Assembly (NCBI GenBank): GCA_017447745.1
Contig: JAFSMW010000121.1
Location: 1-53,412 of the forward strand
Length of the DNA: 53,412 bases
Origin: Thermoguttaceae bacterium
GTDB lineage: Bacteria > Planctomycetota > Planctomycetia > Pirellulales > Thermoguttaceae
Reading direction: 5' to 3'
Under the pieces are notes generated by a model. It did not search any database. It saw only the letters and a program-made list of their open reading frames with translations, and had not been told where the DNA came from. Numbering within the stretch: the stretch's first letter is position 1; each line of letters opens with the position of its first letter. Positions 1-7,502 of this stretch are shown here, piece by piece. The translations under genes and the position numbers were made by a program.

Positions 1-65
1 ATATGACCGACTCAATAAAAGACAACTATCACAAACAATAATTGCGCCCACTTAAGTTGATACCT

Positions 66-134
66 ATGGGGTGAAACCCACGGCTACATATATTGAACTG
101 CTACGCAGTTCTAGTGGAAGCGCTTCGCGTCCGT
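66..134. repeat. Dispersed hairpin repeat, class I
   Basis: An imperfect palindrome (TGGGGTGAAACCCACGG) is followed by a second hairpin (GAACTGCTACGCAGTTC) and a GCGCTTCGCG-type tail. The same modules recur at 5031, 15865, 21851, 46622, 48804 and 53319. The flanking stretch 1-360 holds no gene that I can support. Confidence 0.75.
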
Positions 135-268
135 ATTTAAAACTTTGTGAACATCCTCCGCGCCTCCGCAACTCCGCGTGAGTTTTCTTCGGCGGCTGAG
201 ACAGCCGCGATCCAGCGGGGCGGAGGGGTTCTTCTGCGAAAGAGTTTGTCCGTCATATCAGCAGCAAT

Positions 269-300
269 GCGGCAGGGGACTGCCGCGAGCCGGCTCACCA
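269..300. repeat. Dispersed hairpin repeat, class IV
   Basis: GCGGCAGGGGACTGCCGC palindrome followed by GAGCCGGCTC. Close copies lie at 20103, 22320 and, inverted, at 25112. Three of the four copies are followed by a GTGCAA(T/C)T word. Confidence 0.7.
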
Positions 301-362
301 GTGTGCAATTGCAAGAAAATTTGTTTGCATACAAAATTTTATAATTTTTTCTGCATCCCCCC

Positions 363-391
363 TTGCAAATTTTAAAATTGTATGTTATACT
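363..391 (+). promoter_or_regulatory. Candidate sigma70-type promoter of the RiPP operon
   Basis: TTGCAA (363-368), a 17-bp spacer and TATACT (386-391) form the best promoter upstream of the four peptide genes. Transcription would start near 398, leaving a leader of about 390 nt before the first peptide gene. A second TATAAT at about 557-562 could be an internal start but has no good -35 box. Confidence 0.5.
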
Positions 392-397
392 AATAAA

Positions 398-416
398 AAT
401 GGAGTTTTTCTCCATT
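398..416 (+). other. Hairpin at the predicted transcription start
   Basis: Perfect 7-bp stem AATGGAG / CTCCATT around a TTTTT loop, lying where the mRNA from the 363-391 promoter would begin. It could be a 5'-stabilising stem or an operator; the sequence alone cannot tell which. Confidence 0.4.
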
Positions 417-491
417 ATGATTAAAAAGATAATTTGATTAATGAAAATTAGTCAGAGTCATTGAAATAAATTAATTCCAAAACAGATAACC

Positions 492-543
492 ACCCTGCGA
501 AAGCAGGTTCATACCGGAGTTGATTTATCAGGTGATGCACTCC
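492..543 (+). other. Structured leader segment upstream of the RiPP peptides
   Basis: Two adjacent hairpins: CCTGC-GAAA-GCAGG (494-507, GNRA tetraloop) and GGAGT...ACTCC (516-543). They sit in the long non-coding leader before the first peptide gene. I could not match them to a known riboswitch class. The remaining leader, 544-786, shows no other supported feature. Confidence 0.3.
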
Positions 544-786
544 TGTCTAAAACGTTATAATATAATTATGCGTATAGGATTTGGAGCGCTGATCCTGTTT
601 TATTGTCCGGTTTCCCTGTGGTTAGGGTGTTTTGGCAATGGAACAGCGGGTCAGCGCTCCTTATCCTTTTCTTGGAATATATTAGGCGCGCTTTCTCAAA
701 AGTTGTTTGTATCGCATAATCCAGGCGCGAAACAGGGTTATGTCGTAGTATATCTTTCGCGAAACGTTTTATACAGGAGAAAAATT

Positions 787-1035
787 ATGTCTCAAGACAA
801 AATTGAATCCCGCCGCGCTTTTATGAAGAAGTTCGGTAAGCTCGCCGGAGCCGCCGCTGTCGCTGCCGCGTTCATGGCTACTGGTTCCAAAGACGCAGAA
901 GCTAAACCGAGCGAAGATAAACCCGGAACGTATTGTTACGGTTGTGAAGGAGCTTGTGTTGGTTGCATGGGATCTTGCAAAGGCGATTGCGCAGGCGGTT
1001 GCTCGGGTTGCCGAGGCGTTGCCAGATATGACTGA
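787..1035 (+). CDS. Cys-rich CXXX-repeat RiPP precursor peptide 1, Tat-type leader
   Basis: This gene encodes an 82-residue peptide. The N-terminus (residues 1-40) has the twin-arginine motif ESRRAFMKK, a hydrophobic Ala-rich stretch and an AEA site suited to signal peptidase. The C-terminal core has 8 Cys spaced by two or three residues, mostly Gly and small residues. The start is fixed by an AGGAGA ribosome site at 774-779 and by identity with the leaders of the three following genes; the open frame upstream is not conserved. By analogy with CXXX-repeat peptides next to radical SAM/SPASM maturases, it is probably a RiPP substrate crosslinked or otherwise modified at or near its Cys residues, then exported by Tat. 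The modification and the activity of the product are unknown. A small Tat-exported Fe-S or metal-binding protein is the main alternative. Confidence 0.8.
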   Translation: MSQDKIESRRAFMKKFGKLAGAAAVAAAFMATGSKDAEAKPSEDKPGTYCYGCEGACVGCMGSCKGDCAGGCSGCRGVARYD

Positions 1036-1179
1036 TTTGTTCATCAGTTGATCGATTGCAAAACGGAACGAATTTGTATTTATTTTTCAAAATAATTGAT
1101 CGAATGCATTTCGTTAATTCTTGCGAAACTGATAAAGACGACTGATGTTGAGGGATTCAAAAAATCTTGATGTCAGATG

Positions 1180-1209
1180 GTATGTCTGCGATTAGCGTCG
1201 CAGACATAC
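1180..1209 (+). other. Strong intercistronic hairpin between peptide genes 1 and 2
   Basis: Perfect 12-bp stem (GTATGTCTGCGA / TCGCAGACATAC) with a 6-nt loop. No T-run follows, so it is more likely an RNA-stability or processing element than an intrinsic terminator. A second small stem, CAGTTTT/AAAACTG, lies at about 1216-1233. The gap 1036-1295 has no other supported content. Confidence 0.55.
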
Positions 1210-1295
1210 TGAATTCAGTTTTAAGAAAAACTGGTAAAGTTTCATTAAGACATCTGTCTGACAAAACATAAGAAATTGTTGATATTTTTAAAATC

Positions 1296-1616
1296 ATGTT
1301 TCAAGACAAAATAGAATCCCGCCGTGCTTTTATGAAAAAGCTCGGTAAATTCGCTGGTATTGCTGCAGTTACACTTCCGTTCATAACGATGACATCCAAT
1401 GAAACAGTTGCAAAACCGAAAGAGGAGAGTCCAGCAACAGGATGTGAGAAATCTTGCACATTCACTTGCACATCCACCTGTAAAGAAACGTTGTTAGGTG
1501 GGTGTGGCAGATGTCAAAATGCTTGTACTGAGGCTTGCGCTCGTTCTTGCAATTTTATGTGCGGCGGTGATTGCGGCGGCGCCTGTGTTGCCAGTTGTAT
1601 TGGATCATCACATTAA
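1296..1616 (+). CDS. Cys-rich CXXX-repeat RiPP precursor peptide 2, Tat-type leader
   Basis: A 106-residue paralogue of the first peptide. The leader again carries IESRRAFMKK and a hydrophobic stretch, then a VAK-type junction. The core has 13 Cys, of which most are separated by exactly three residues; one 7-residue gap (KETLLGG) and one CxxC interrupt the register. Unlike its three neighbours it has no visible Shine-Dalgarno sequence: the bases before the ATG are A/T-rich. The start is therefore chosen from leader homology. It may be translated less than the other peptides. Its role as maturase substrate is inferred from the shared leader and the operon. Confidence 0.78.
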   Translation: MFQDKIESRRAFMKKLGKFAGIAAVTLPFITMTSNETVAKPKEESPATGCEKSCTFTCTSTCKETLLGGCGRCQNACTEACARSCNFMCGGDCGGACVASCIGSSH

Positions 1617-1693
1617 AATCAATTTATAGATCCGTTTCAAAGCGAGAACTGCTAACTGTTTTTGCTGATTATGTCATTTTATGGAGAAATATT

Positions 1694-2014
1694 ATGTCTC
1701 ACGACAGAATTGAATCCCGCCGCGCTTTTATGAAGAAGCTCAGTAAGTTCGCCGGCGTAGCTGCGTTCGCTGTTACCTTCATGACTACGGGTGCAAATCA
1801 CTCTGTTGCAAAACCGGATGAAGATAATCCACCTACATCGTGTTTCGGCTGCAGCTCTGGATGTATGGTAACATGTGTTGGTGGATGTGATAGCGATTGT
1901 TTGTATAGCTGTTACAGAACCTGTAAAGAAACTTGCTACACTTATTGTACAGGAAGCTGCGATCGAACATGTGTAGGAGCCTGTGATGGTTCATGCAGAG
2001 GAAGTTCATATTAG
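1694..2014 (+). CDS. Cys-rich CXXX-repeat RiPP precursor peptide 3, Tat-type leader
   Basis: A 106-residue peptide with the same Tat-type leader (IESRRAFMKK). It has the most regular core of the four: 14 Cys, all but the first interval spaced as C-x3-C. Residues between the Cys vary (Gly, Ser, Thr, Asp, Tyr, Arg), so the Cys period and the leader are what is conserved. A GGAGA ribosome site precedes the ATG by 6-8 nt. It lies 77 bp after peptide 2 and 72 bp before peptide 4, so the genes are probably cotranscribed. The regular period of four is the strongest evidence for assigning this locus to the CXXX-repeat class. Confidence 0.82.
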   Translation: MSHDRIESRRAFMKKLSKFAGVAAFAVTFMTTGANHSVAKPDEDNPPTSCFGCSSGCMVTCVGGCDSDCLYSCYRTCKETCYTYCTGSCDRTCVGACDGSCRGSSY

Positions 2015-2086
2015 TTTCGTTCCGCAATTCATTCATAGTTATTAAATTATCGTTTGATTATTACTGTACTTCAACAGGAGAAAATT

Positions 2087-2404
2087 ATGTCTCAAGACAA
2101 AATTGAATCCCGCCGCGCTTTTATGAAGAAGTTCGGCAAACTTGCCGGCGCTGTAGCGTTTGCGGCGCCGTTTATGGCTGCGACTGATAAAGTGGCGTTT
2201 GCGGCTAAGACTAAAGATAGTTTAAAACTTGCAGAATGTAGTGGTAGCAGACTATCTTGTGATGGTAGTTGTACTAATCTTTGCGGCAGCTCTTGTAGTA
2301 CGTGTTGTTGTGGTTGCTGCGCTTTTGGTTGTGATGGAACTTGTGCTGGCAGTTGTCATGACTTTTGCAGATACTCCTGTCAGAATACTGCCAAGAAAGA
2401 CTAA
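2087..2404 (+). CDS. Cys-rich CXXX-repeat RiPP precursor peptide 4, Tat-type leader
   Basis: A 105-residue peptide whose first 16 residues are identical to those of peptide 1. The core holds 15 Cys; a central cluster (CSTCCCGCC) breaks the period of four, while C-x3-C spacing holds on both sides. An AGGAG ribosome site lies just upstream. An AxA-type cleavage site (AFAA) ends the signal region, so the Cys core would be released outside the cytoplasmic membrane. It ends 62 bp before the maturase gene, which has its own AGGAG site. The Cys-dense centre might favour metal or Fe-S binding, a possible alternative to RiPP crosslinking. Confidence 0.8.
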   Translation: MSQDKIESRRAFMKKFGKLAGAVAFAAPFMAATDKVAFAAKTKDSLKLAECSGSRLSCDGSCTNLCGSSCSTCCCGCCAFGCDGTCAGSCHDFCRYSCQNTAKKD

Positions 2405-2466
2405 TTCAATCTCAATTTTAGATTAGATAATATCATATCGTTTGTTTTTTACACAGGAGAATAATA

Positions 2467-4689
2467 ATGTCGTTAGATAAAACGGATAATTCTCAACAAA
2501 ATTCTTATGAATTATCCGAAAAGATCAAAGCGTGGAATGAAGGTTCAGCGCGTTCCATTACTTTTATTCTTACGGAAGACTGTCAGCTTCGCTGTAAATA
2601 CTGCTATTTGTGCGGGAAAAACTCTGTTTCTAAAATGACGTTTGAAACCGCCAAAGAGGGAATCGATTACATTCTTGAACATACGGAAATCTACAACGAA
2701 GGCAGCGTTGTCTGGGATTTTATTGGGGGCGAACCATTCCTGGAAATTGAGCTGATGAATCAAATCTGCGATTATATCAAAGTCCGTCTGTTCGAACTGA
2801 ATCACCCATGGTTTAACAGTTATCGATTCAGTCTTGCGACCAATGGGTTGTTGTATGACGACCCGCGCGTACAGGAATTCATCAAAAAGAATAGAGATCA
2901 TCTCAGTATCGGCATTTCCGTCGACGGAACGCCGGAAAAGCACAATATGCAACGGGTGTTTATTGACGGAACCGGCTCTTACGACGAAGTTGTCAAACGA
3001 GTTCCGCTTTGGCTGGAGCAATTCCAAGGCGCGCAAACCAAAGCGACCATCGGTCATGGCGACTTACCGCTGGTAAAAGATTCTGTTCTTCACCTGTGGA
3101 ATCTGGGTATTACAAGCGTTCCGATGAACTGCATTTTCGAGGACGTATGGGAAGACGGCGACGACGACATTTTCCAGGATCAGCTCATTCAGCTGGCAGA
3201 CGAAATTATCGAAAATGATCTGTTCAAAAAGAACTTCAACACAACGCTTTTTGAGCGTCATATTGGTTTTGAACTGACTGACAATAACAACTGGTGCGGC
3301 GCCGGAAAGATGCTGTCCATTGATACTCGAGGCGCTTTTCATCCCTGCACTCGTTTTGCCCAATATTCACTTGGTCATAAGCCGGAAATCAACAATGGCA
3401 ATGCCGAAAGCGGAGTCGATTTGAACCGTCTGCGTCCATTCCTCGCTCTCAATCGTACCGTACAGTCGCCGCAAGAGTGTATTGATTGTCAGGTAGCGTC
3501 TGGCTGTGCGTGGTGTCAGGGGAACAACTATGAATGCGCCGATACGGAAACCATTTATCAACGCGCGACGTATATTTGCAAGATGCACAAAGCGCGAGTC
3601 CGCGCGAATAACTACCTCTGGAATAAGCTCGACAAGCTCGTTTCCCCGGACGAAAACGACGATCGGGTGATTCGTCTCAAGCTCCGTAAGGGATTGCAAT
3701 CACTGTTTGTGTTGATGGATTCTGACGCGCCGTCGTTCTGCTATTACAAGACGCGGGAGATGGAACGCAAAGTCATGGACGACGAAACGCTCAAAAAGGT
3801 CGCTTTCTACGCCCTGACGGAGAATCTTTCTCTCAACCTGATTCTTGGCAAAGACGGTTTGACCGACGCTCAAAAGGAAATCCTCAAATGGAACGATTAC
3901 GTCGTTTATCGATCCAGCAAGGCGAATTTCCCGGCGGACGACAAGACGATTAACGTTTTCGATTTTGAAACTGATACGTGGGACGATTCCGCCGCCCAGA
4001 CCGAGATGTTCATTTTGCGAATCAGCAAAGACCATCTTGCGGAATTGCCGCCTTGGTTGGAAGCGCATTCTCTTTCCGCAGACAGAATTACCGTTTTTGT
4101 CAAGGAAATGGAATCAATGACGGAAGCGGAATTCGATTCGTATAAAGCGGTTTTGGATCAGCTCAAAGCATGGCTTCCGGAACGCGAAGAGAAAAAGCCT
4201 CTGGAACTGTCGCTCCTGACTGACCGTCTTCAACTGGATAAGCCAAACCATTGCGACGCCGGCGTGAAACACGTTACAATCGCTCCCGACGGGAACTTTT
4301 ACGTCTGTCCCGGCTTCTACTATCGCGAAAAGAACAAGGATTTCCTTATTGCCGATATCGACACAGTACTCAAAACGCATGAGCTTCCGATTAAAAACAA
4401 GCAACTGTACAAGCTCGACCACGCGCCGATTTGCGAGAACTGCGACGCTTGGCAGTGCCGCCGCTGCGTGTGGCTCAACAAGGAAACGACTCTGGAAGTC
4501 AACACGCCGTCTCGTCAGCAGTGCGTCTGCGCTCATCTGGAACGAAACGCCAGCCGCGACCTGATCGAACCGCTGTTCTTAACGGATATGGTTCAGATTC
4601 CCGAGATTGATTATCTCGATCCGTTTGACGAACTGATGAAAAAGAACAAACCGTTTATCGAAAAAGGAGGAAAAGTCGATGAATGCTGA
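2467..4689 (+). CDS. Radical SAM/SPASM peptide maturase, apparent fusion of two CXXX-system maturases
   Basis: A 740-residue enzyme. The N-terminal half has the radical SAM cluster motif C39-x3-C43-x2-C46 and a GGEP motif at 87-90. A SPASM-like Cys set follows (C277, the PC of PCTRF near 296, C338, C341, C347, C350). The second half, from about residue 395, has no CxxxCxxC but ends in another SPASM-like set (C596, C614, C656, C659, C664, C667). From memory, CXXX-repeat systems usually encode a radical SAM peptide maturase and a separate 'CXXX repeat peptide maturase'; this protein looks like the two joined. It probably uses S-adenosylmethionine and auxiliary Fe-S clusters to modify the four Cys-rich peptides. 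It follows them on the same strand and overlaps the next gene by 11 bp. The exact chemistry, such as thioether formation, is inference. Confidence 0.8.
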   Translation: MSLDKTDNSQQNSYELSEKIKAWNEGSARSITFILTEDCQLRCKYCYLCGKNSVSKMTFETAKEGIDYILEHTEIYNEGSVVWDFIGGEPFLEIELMNQICDYIKVRLFELNHPWFNSYRFSLATNGLLYDDPRVQEFIKKNRDHLSIGISVDGTPEKHNMQRVFIDGTGSYDEVVKRVPLWLEQFQGAQTKATIGHGDLPLVKDSVLHLWNLGITSVPMNCIFEDVWEDGDDDIFQDQLIQLADEIIENDLFKKNFNTTLFERHIGFELTDNNNWCGAGKMLSIDTRGAFHPCTRFAQYSLGHKPEINNGNAESGVDLNRLRPFLALNRTVQSPQECIDCQVASGCAWCQGNNYECADTETIYQRATYICKMHKARVRANNYLWNKLDKLVSPDENDDRVIRLKLRKGLQSLFVLMDSDAPSFCYYKTREMERKVMDDETLKKVAFYALTENLSLNLILGKDGLTDAQKEILKWNDYVVYRSSKANFPADDKTINVFDFETDTWDDSAAQTEMFILRISKDHLAELPPWLEAHSLSADRITVFVKEMESMTEAEFDSYKAVLDQLKAWLPEREEKKPLELSLLTDRLQLDKPNHCDAGVKHVTIAPDGNFYVCPGFYYREKNKDFLIADIDTVLKTHELPIKNKQLYKLDHAPICENCDAWQCRRCVWLNKETTLEVNTPSRQQCVCAHLERNASRDLIEPLFLTDMVQIPEIDYLDPFDELMKKNKPFIEKGGKVDEC

Positions 4690-4957
4690 AAAGAAACTGG
4701 TAGGCAAAGTTACCCCTGAACAGCGAGACGAGATTCAGGCGTTGTTTGAACGCCGGAACTCGCTTAAGGAACTTTTTTTGATAATTCCTAAAGACAATCA
4801 AGACCTTTACGAACGCGTTGTTGCCGATATGGCTCAGACGCAAAAGAAGTTTGATCAGTGGTGGGCAGACCGCGGCGCGGAGTACCAATGGGAAGGAAAA
4901 GAAAACGGTCATTGGGAAATCAATTTCGAAACGTGCGAGATTTTTCTCAATGAGTAA
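4679..4957 (+). CDS. Small CXXX-repeat peptide modification-system protein
   Basis: A 92-residue soluble protein with no signal peptide and one Cys. It begins inside the last codons of the maturase gene (11-bp overlap) behind a strong AGGAGG site, so the two are translationally coupled. The N-terminus (KLVGKVTPEQRDEIQALFER) and its position recall the small 'CXXX repeat peptide modification system protein' that accompanies these maturases. A likely role is substrate recognition or chaperoning of the precursor leaders, but that is inference. It is the last gene of the operon; a long hairpin at 5117-5163 may terminate it. Confidence 0.7.
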   Translation: MNAEKKLVGKVTPEQRDEIQALFERRNSLKELFLIIPKDNQDLYERVVADMAQTQKKFDQWWADRGAEYQWEGKENGHWEINFETCEIFLNE

Positions 4958-5030
4958 ATTTGGGGGTGTATCCAAATTATTCCGGCAATTGCACACGGTT
5001 GAGTTCGGTTCGCGGGCGTGTCGCCCGCAT

Positions 5031-5080
5031 AGAACCGCGTAGCGGTTCAATGTCTCTAGCCGTGGGTTTTAACCCACGGA
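5031..5080. repeat. Dispersed hairpin repeat, class I (inverted copy)
   Basis: GAACCGCGTAGCGGTTC hairpin, then CTAGCCGTGGGTTTTAACCCACGG. Same modules as at 66-134 but in the opposite order. Part of the 310-bp gene-free stretch 4958-5267, which is filled by repeats and hairpins. Confidence 0.75.
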
Positions 5081-5116
5081 AAATCGATTAAAAAGATTCT
5101 CTTTAATCGAGTCAAC

Positions 5117-5163
5117 CTCTTTTCTATCCCCCAGCGTCTTTAGACGCTGGGGATAGAAAAGAG
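5117..5163. terminator. Long inverted repeat between convergent operons
   Basis: A 21-bp inverted repeat (arms 5117-5138 and 5143-5163, one bulged C, loop TTTA) lies between the end of the RiPP operon and the end of the convergent nifS-like gene. Its position fits a bidirectional terminator. The T-run is interrupted, so it could instead be another mobile hairpin. Confidence 0.45.
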
Positions 5164-5196
5164 AATTTGTCGATGTTTTTATTTTACGTTATTCGT

Positions 5197-5243
5197 CCGT
5201 GGGCTGAAGCCCACGGTTACAAGGGTTGCGTCCATTCGGGACG
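5197..5243. repeat. Hairpin repeat, class II
   Basis: CCGTGGGCTGAAGCCCACGG palindrome followed by TTACAAGGGTTGCGTCC and a short GTCC/GGAC stem. An inverted copy sits at 8381-8428, so the pair flanks the nifS-like, rpsD and nucleosidase-like genes. Confidence 0.75.
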
Positions 5244-5267
5244 ATATTTTACTTCTCGTCTTATTCT

Positions 5268-6455
5268 TTAATTCCGCACAATCGGGCATTGGTTCTGCTT
5301 GTCCCAGTACGGAGACATATTTCTCAGGCGTTCAACAATTTTCGGGAAGACGTCTGTAATATAGGCGATTTCTTCTTCTGTATTGTAACGGCTGAAGCTG
5401 AATCGGGTGGATCCGTGCATGGCGGTAAACGGGACGTTCATGGCTCGCAAAACGTGGCTCGATTCCAGCGACCCGGACGTGCAGGCGGAACCGCTCGAGG
5501 CGCAAATTCCCGCTTCGGAAAGCTGGTACAGAATCGCCTCGCCTTCAATGCAGTGAACCGCAACGTTGGACGTGTTGGGCATACGCGTTGCGCCGCGTCC
5601 GTTGATTTCGATATACGGAATTCGTTCCAGAAGCGCGTTCTCGAATCGGGCGCGCATCTTGCGGATTCGTTCGGAATCCGCCGCATGAGTTTTCGCCGCC
5701 AGCTTCATCGCCTCTGCCATTCCGACAATATACGCCACGTTTTCCGTCCCTGCGCGGAGTCCGTTTTCCTGATGTCCGCCGATTAAAAACGGACGAATTC
5801 TCGTTCCCTTGCGGATATACAGTCCCCCAACGCCTTTGGGCGCGTGGAATTTGTGTCCGGAGAAGGAAACAAGGTCAAAAAGCCCGGACTGATAGTTCAG
5901 TGGGAGTTTGGTCATCGTTTGCGTAGCGTCCGTATGGAAAATGATTTTCGGATCCGTCTCTTTGGCAATTCGCGCCAGGTCTTCAACCGGAAAGACGACT
6001 CCAGTTTCATTATTGGCGTGCATGATAGAAACGATGAGCGTGTCCTCGTCCAGAGCGCGGACGTATTCTCGCATATCCAGCTCGCCGATCTTGTTGACTT
6101 TCAAGTACGTAACCCGATAGCCGCGGCGTTCCATCTCCTTGCAGACTTCCAGAACCGCGGGATGTTCAACCGACGTTGTAATAATGTGTTTTCTGGACGA
6201 ATTCGCCGCCGCAGCGCCAAAAATAGCGGCGTTGTTGCTTTCGGACGCGCAAGACGTAAAGAGAATCTCGGACGGGTCTTCGATATCCAGACATTGAGCA
6301 ATCGTCTGACGCGCCTTTTTGACCTCGTGCGCTACGTTCTGCGCCGGCGGGTACATGGAACTGGGATTATAATACAATTCGTTAAAAAACGGAAGCATGA
6401 CGTCCCGAACTTCCGGGGCGACGGCTGTCGTAGCGTTATTGTCAACGTAAATCAT
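5268..6455 (-). CDS. nifS: Cysteine desulfurase, NifS/IscS type
   Basis: A 395-residue PLP enzyme that removes sulfur from L-cysteine to supply Fe-S cluster assembly and other sulfur pathways in the cytoplasm. It begins YVDNNATT as in the NifS/IscS group. Visible motifs are the SVEHPAV segment, the PLP-binding lysine in SGHKFHAPKG and the catalytic Cys loop SSGSACTSG. The C-terminus (RLRNMSPYW) resembles the NifS subgroup. Length is typical. It is convergent with the RiPP operon, whose maturase needs Fe-S clusters, but no scaffold gene (iscU/nifU) is adjacent, so a dedicated link is not shown. The start at 6455 gives the canonical N-terminus; no strong ribosome site is visible. Confidence 0.9.
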   Translation of the reverse strand: MIYVDNNATTAVAPEVRDVMLPFFNELYYNPSSMYPPAQNVAHEVKKARQTIAQCLDIEDPSEILFTSCASESNNAAIFGAAAANSSRKHIITTSVEHPAVLEVCKEMERRGYRVTYLKVNKIGELDMREYVRALDEDTLIVSIMHANNETGVVFPVEDLARIAKETDPKIIFHTDATQTMTKLPLNYQSGLFDLVSFSGHKFHAPKGVGGLYIRKGTRIRPFLIGGHQENGLRAGTENVAYIVGMAEAMKLAAKTHAADSERIRKMRARFENALLERIPYIEINGRGATRMPNTSNVAVHCIEGEAILYQLSEAGICASSGSACTSGSLESSHVLRAMNVPFTAMHGSTRFSFSRYNTEEEIAYITDVFPKIVERLRNMSPYWDKQNQCPIVRN

Positions 6456-6471
6456 GATTAAGATATAAAGA

Positions 6472-6540
6472 AAGTGGTTAGTAGCAAGTGGTTAGTAAAA
6501 CACTCTGACAGACGCTTTGCGCCCTAAAAACTAACCACTT
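6472..6540. repeat. Heptamer-type inverted repeat
   Basis: AAGTGGTTAGT occurs twice 14 bp apart (6472, 6486) and again inverted (ACTAACCACTT, 6530-6540). The loop holds GACGCTTTGCGCC. It is one of about a dozen tracts in the window built on a 7-bp period. The rest of 6456-6799, upstream of rpsD, shows only A/T-rich DNA with a possible promoter. Confidence 0.7.
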
Positions 6541-6799
6541 AAAACTTACAACTATCTATTATATACCAAAAGCCCAGATAGTAAAGGGGACGCGCCAATT
6601 AATCGAAAAACGGGGTCGCAGACAAAATTTTCCAGATCCCCCCCTTTACAAATACAAAGAAAAAACTATATTATAGCTTTTATCATTGATTCCGTGTTGG
6701 AATCCGATCGCCAGCCCAGTTGAAATTGACGTTTCAAGGTCGGCTGAAGCGACGTTATTACCCCCCTACAATACAATACTCAAATTAAGGAGATTTTCC

Positions 6800-7408
6800 A
6801 TGGCTCGTTACAATGGTCCTAAAGCGCGCATTAACCGCAGATTGAACGCACAGATTTTTGAAAGCAGCGGCGCCGTAAAAGCATTCGGTCGTCGTCCTCA
6901 GGCTCCCGGCATGGCTCGTGCTCGCGGACGTAAATCTGTTTACGGTCAGTCTTTGGCAGAAAAACAGAAGATTAAGTACTTCTACGGTCTGGGCGAACGC
7001 CAGATTCGTAAATTCTTTGACAAGGCTAAGCGCCAAAAGGGCAACACGGGCGAAAACCTCCTTATCCTCTGCGAACGCCGTTTTGACAACGTCGTCCGCC
7101 GCGCCGGATTTACCCGCACTCGTCCGCAGGCTCGTCAGGGCATCGGACACGGTCATTTCTGCATCAACGGTCGCAAAAACGACATCGCCTCCACCCTGCT
7201 CCGTCCCGGCGACGTCATTACCATTCACGGAAACGAAAAGATTCAGGAAATGTACAAGCAACTCCTGACAGACAACGGCGCTGGCAACGTTTCCTGGTTC
7301 TCCGTTGATCCCGCCAACTTGTCCATTACGGTTTTGTCCTATCCAACTTTCGAAGAAGTCGCTCTCCCAGTCGAAATCGAGATGGTTATCGAATTGATGA
7401 ACCGTTAA
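6800..7408 (+). CDS. rpsD: 30S ribosomal protein S4
   Basis: A 202-residue primary 16S rRNA-binding protein of the small subunit. It shows the N-terminal ARYxGPK start, KQKIKYFYGLGERQ, and the S4 RNA-binding domain (RRFDNVVRRAGF, then the GHFCINGR segment). The start at 6800 is set by an AAGGAG site about 7 nt upstream; an in-frame extension toward 6686 lacks family similarity. It stands alone here rather than in the alpha (rpsM-rpsK-rpsD-rpoA) operon. A perfect 10-bp hairpin follows the stop. Confidence 0.97.
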   Translation: MARYNGPKARINRRLNAQIFESSGAVKAFGRRPQAPGMARARGRKSVYGQSLAEKQKIKYFYGLGERQIRKFFDKAKRQKGNTGENLLILCERRFDNVVRRAGFTRTRPQARQGIGHGHFCINGRKNDIASTLLRPGDVITIHGNEKIQEMYKQLLTDNGAGNVSWFSVDPANLSITVLSYPTFEEVALPVEIEMVIELMNR

Positions 7409-7435
7409 TCTTAACGGTATAAAAATTTGCAATCA

Positions 7436-7482
7436 GAGGCGTCGAATTTACAAACTGCAAATCGACGCCTCAAATTGTTTCT
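7436..7482. terminator. Terminator-like hairpin between rpsD and the convergent gene
   Basis: Stem GAGGCGTCGA (7436-7445) pairs with TCGACGCCTC (7462-7471), followed by a broken T-run (TTGTTTCTT). It lies between convergent genes, so it may serve both strands. Confidence 0.55.
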
Positions 7483-7502
7483 TGACGTAATTTGTCCTAT
7501 CT

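Noticed and set aside
492-550. Possible fluoride-type riboswitch (GATG and CTCC words)
   Set aside because: The spacing is too short for the pseudoknot and the core consensus is not met; kept only as an unclassified structured leader.
520-786. In-frame upstream extension of peptide gene 1 beginning near 520
   Set aside because: It lacks similarity to the other three peptide N-termini, has no ribosome site, and the conserved leader starts at 787 behind AGGAGA.
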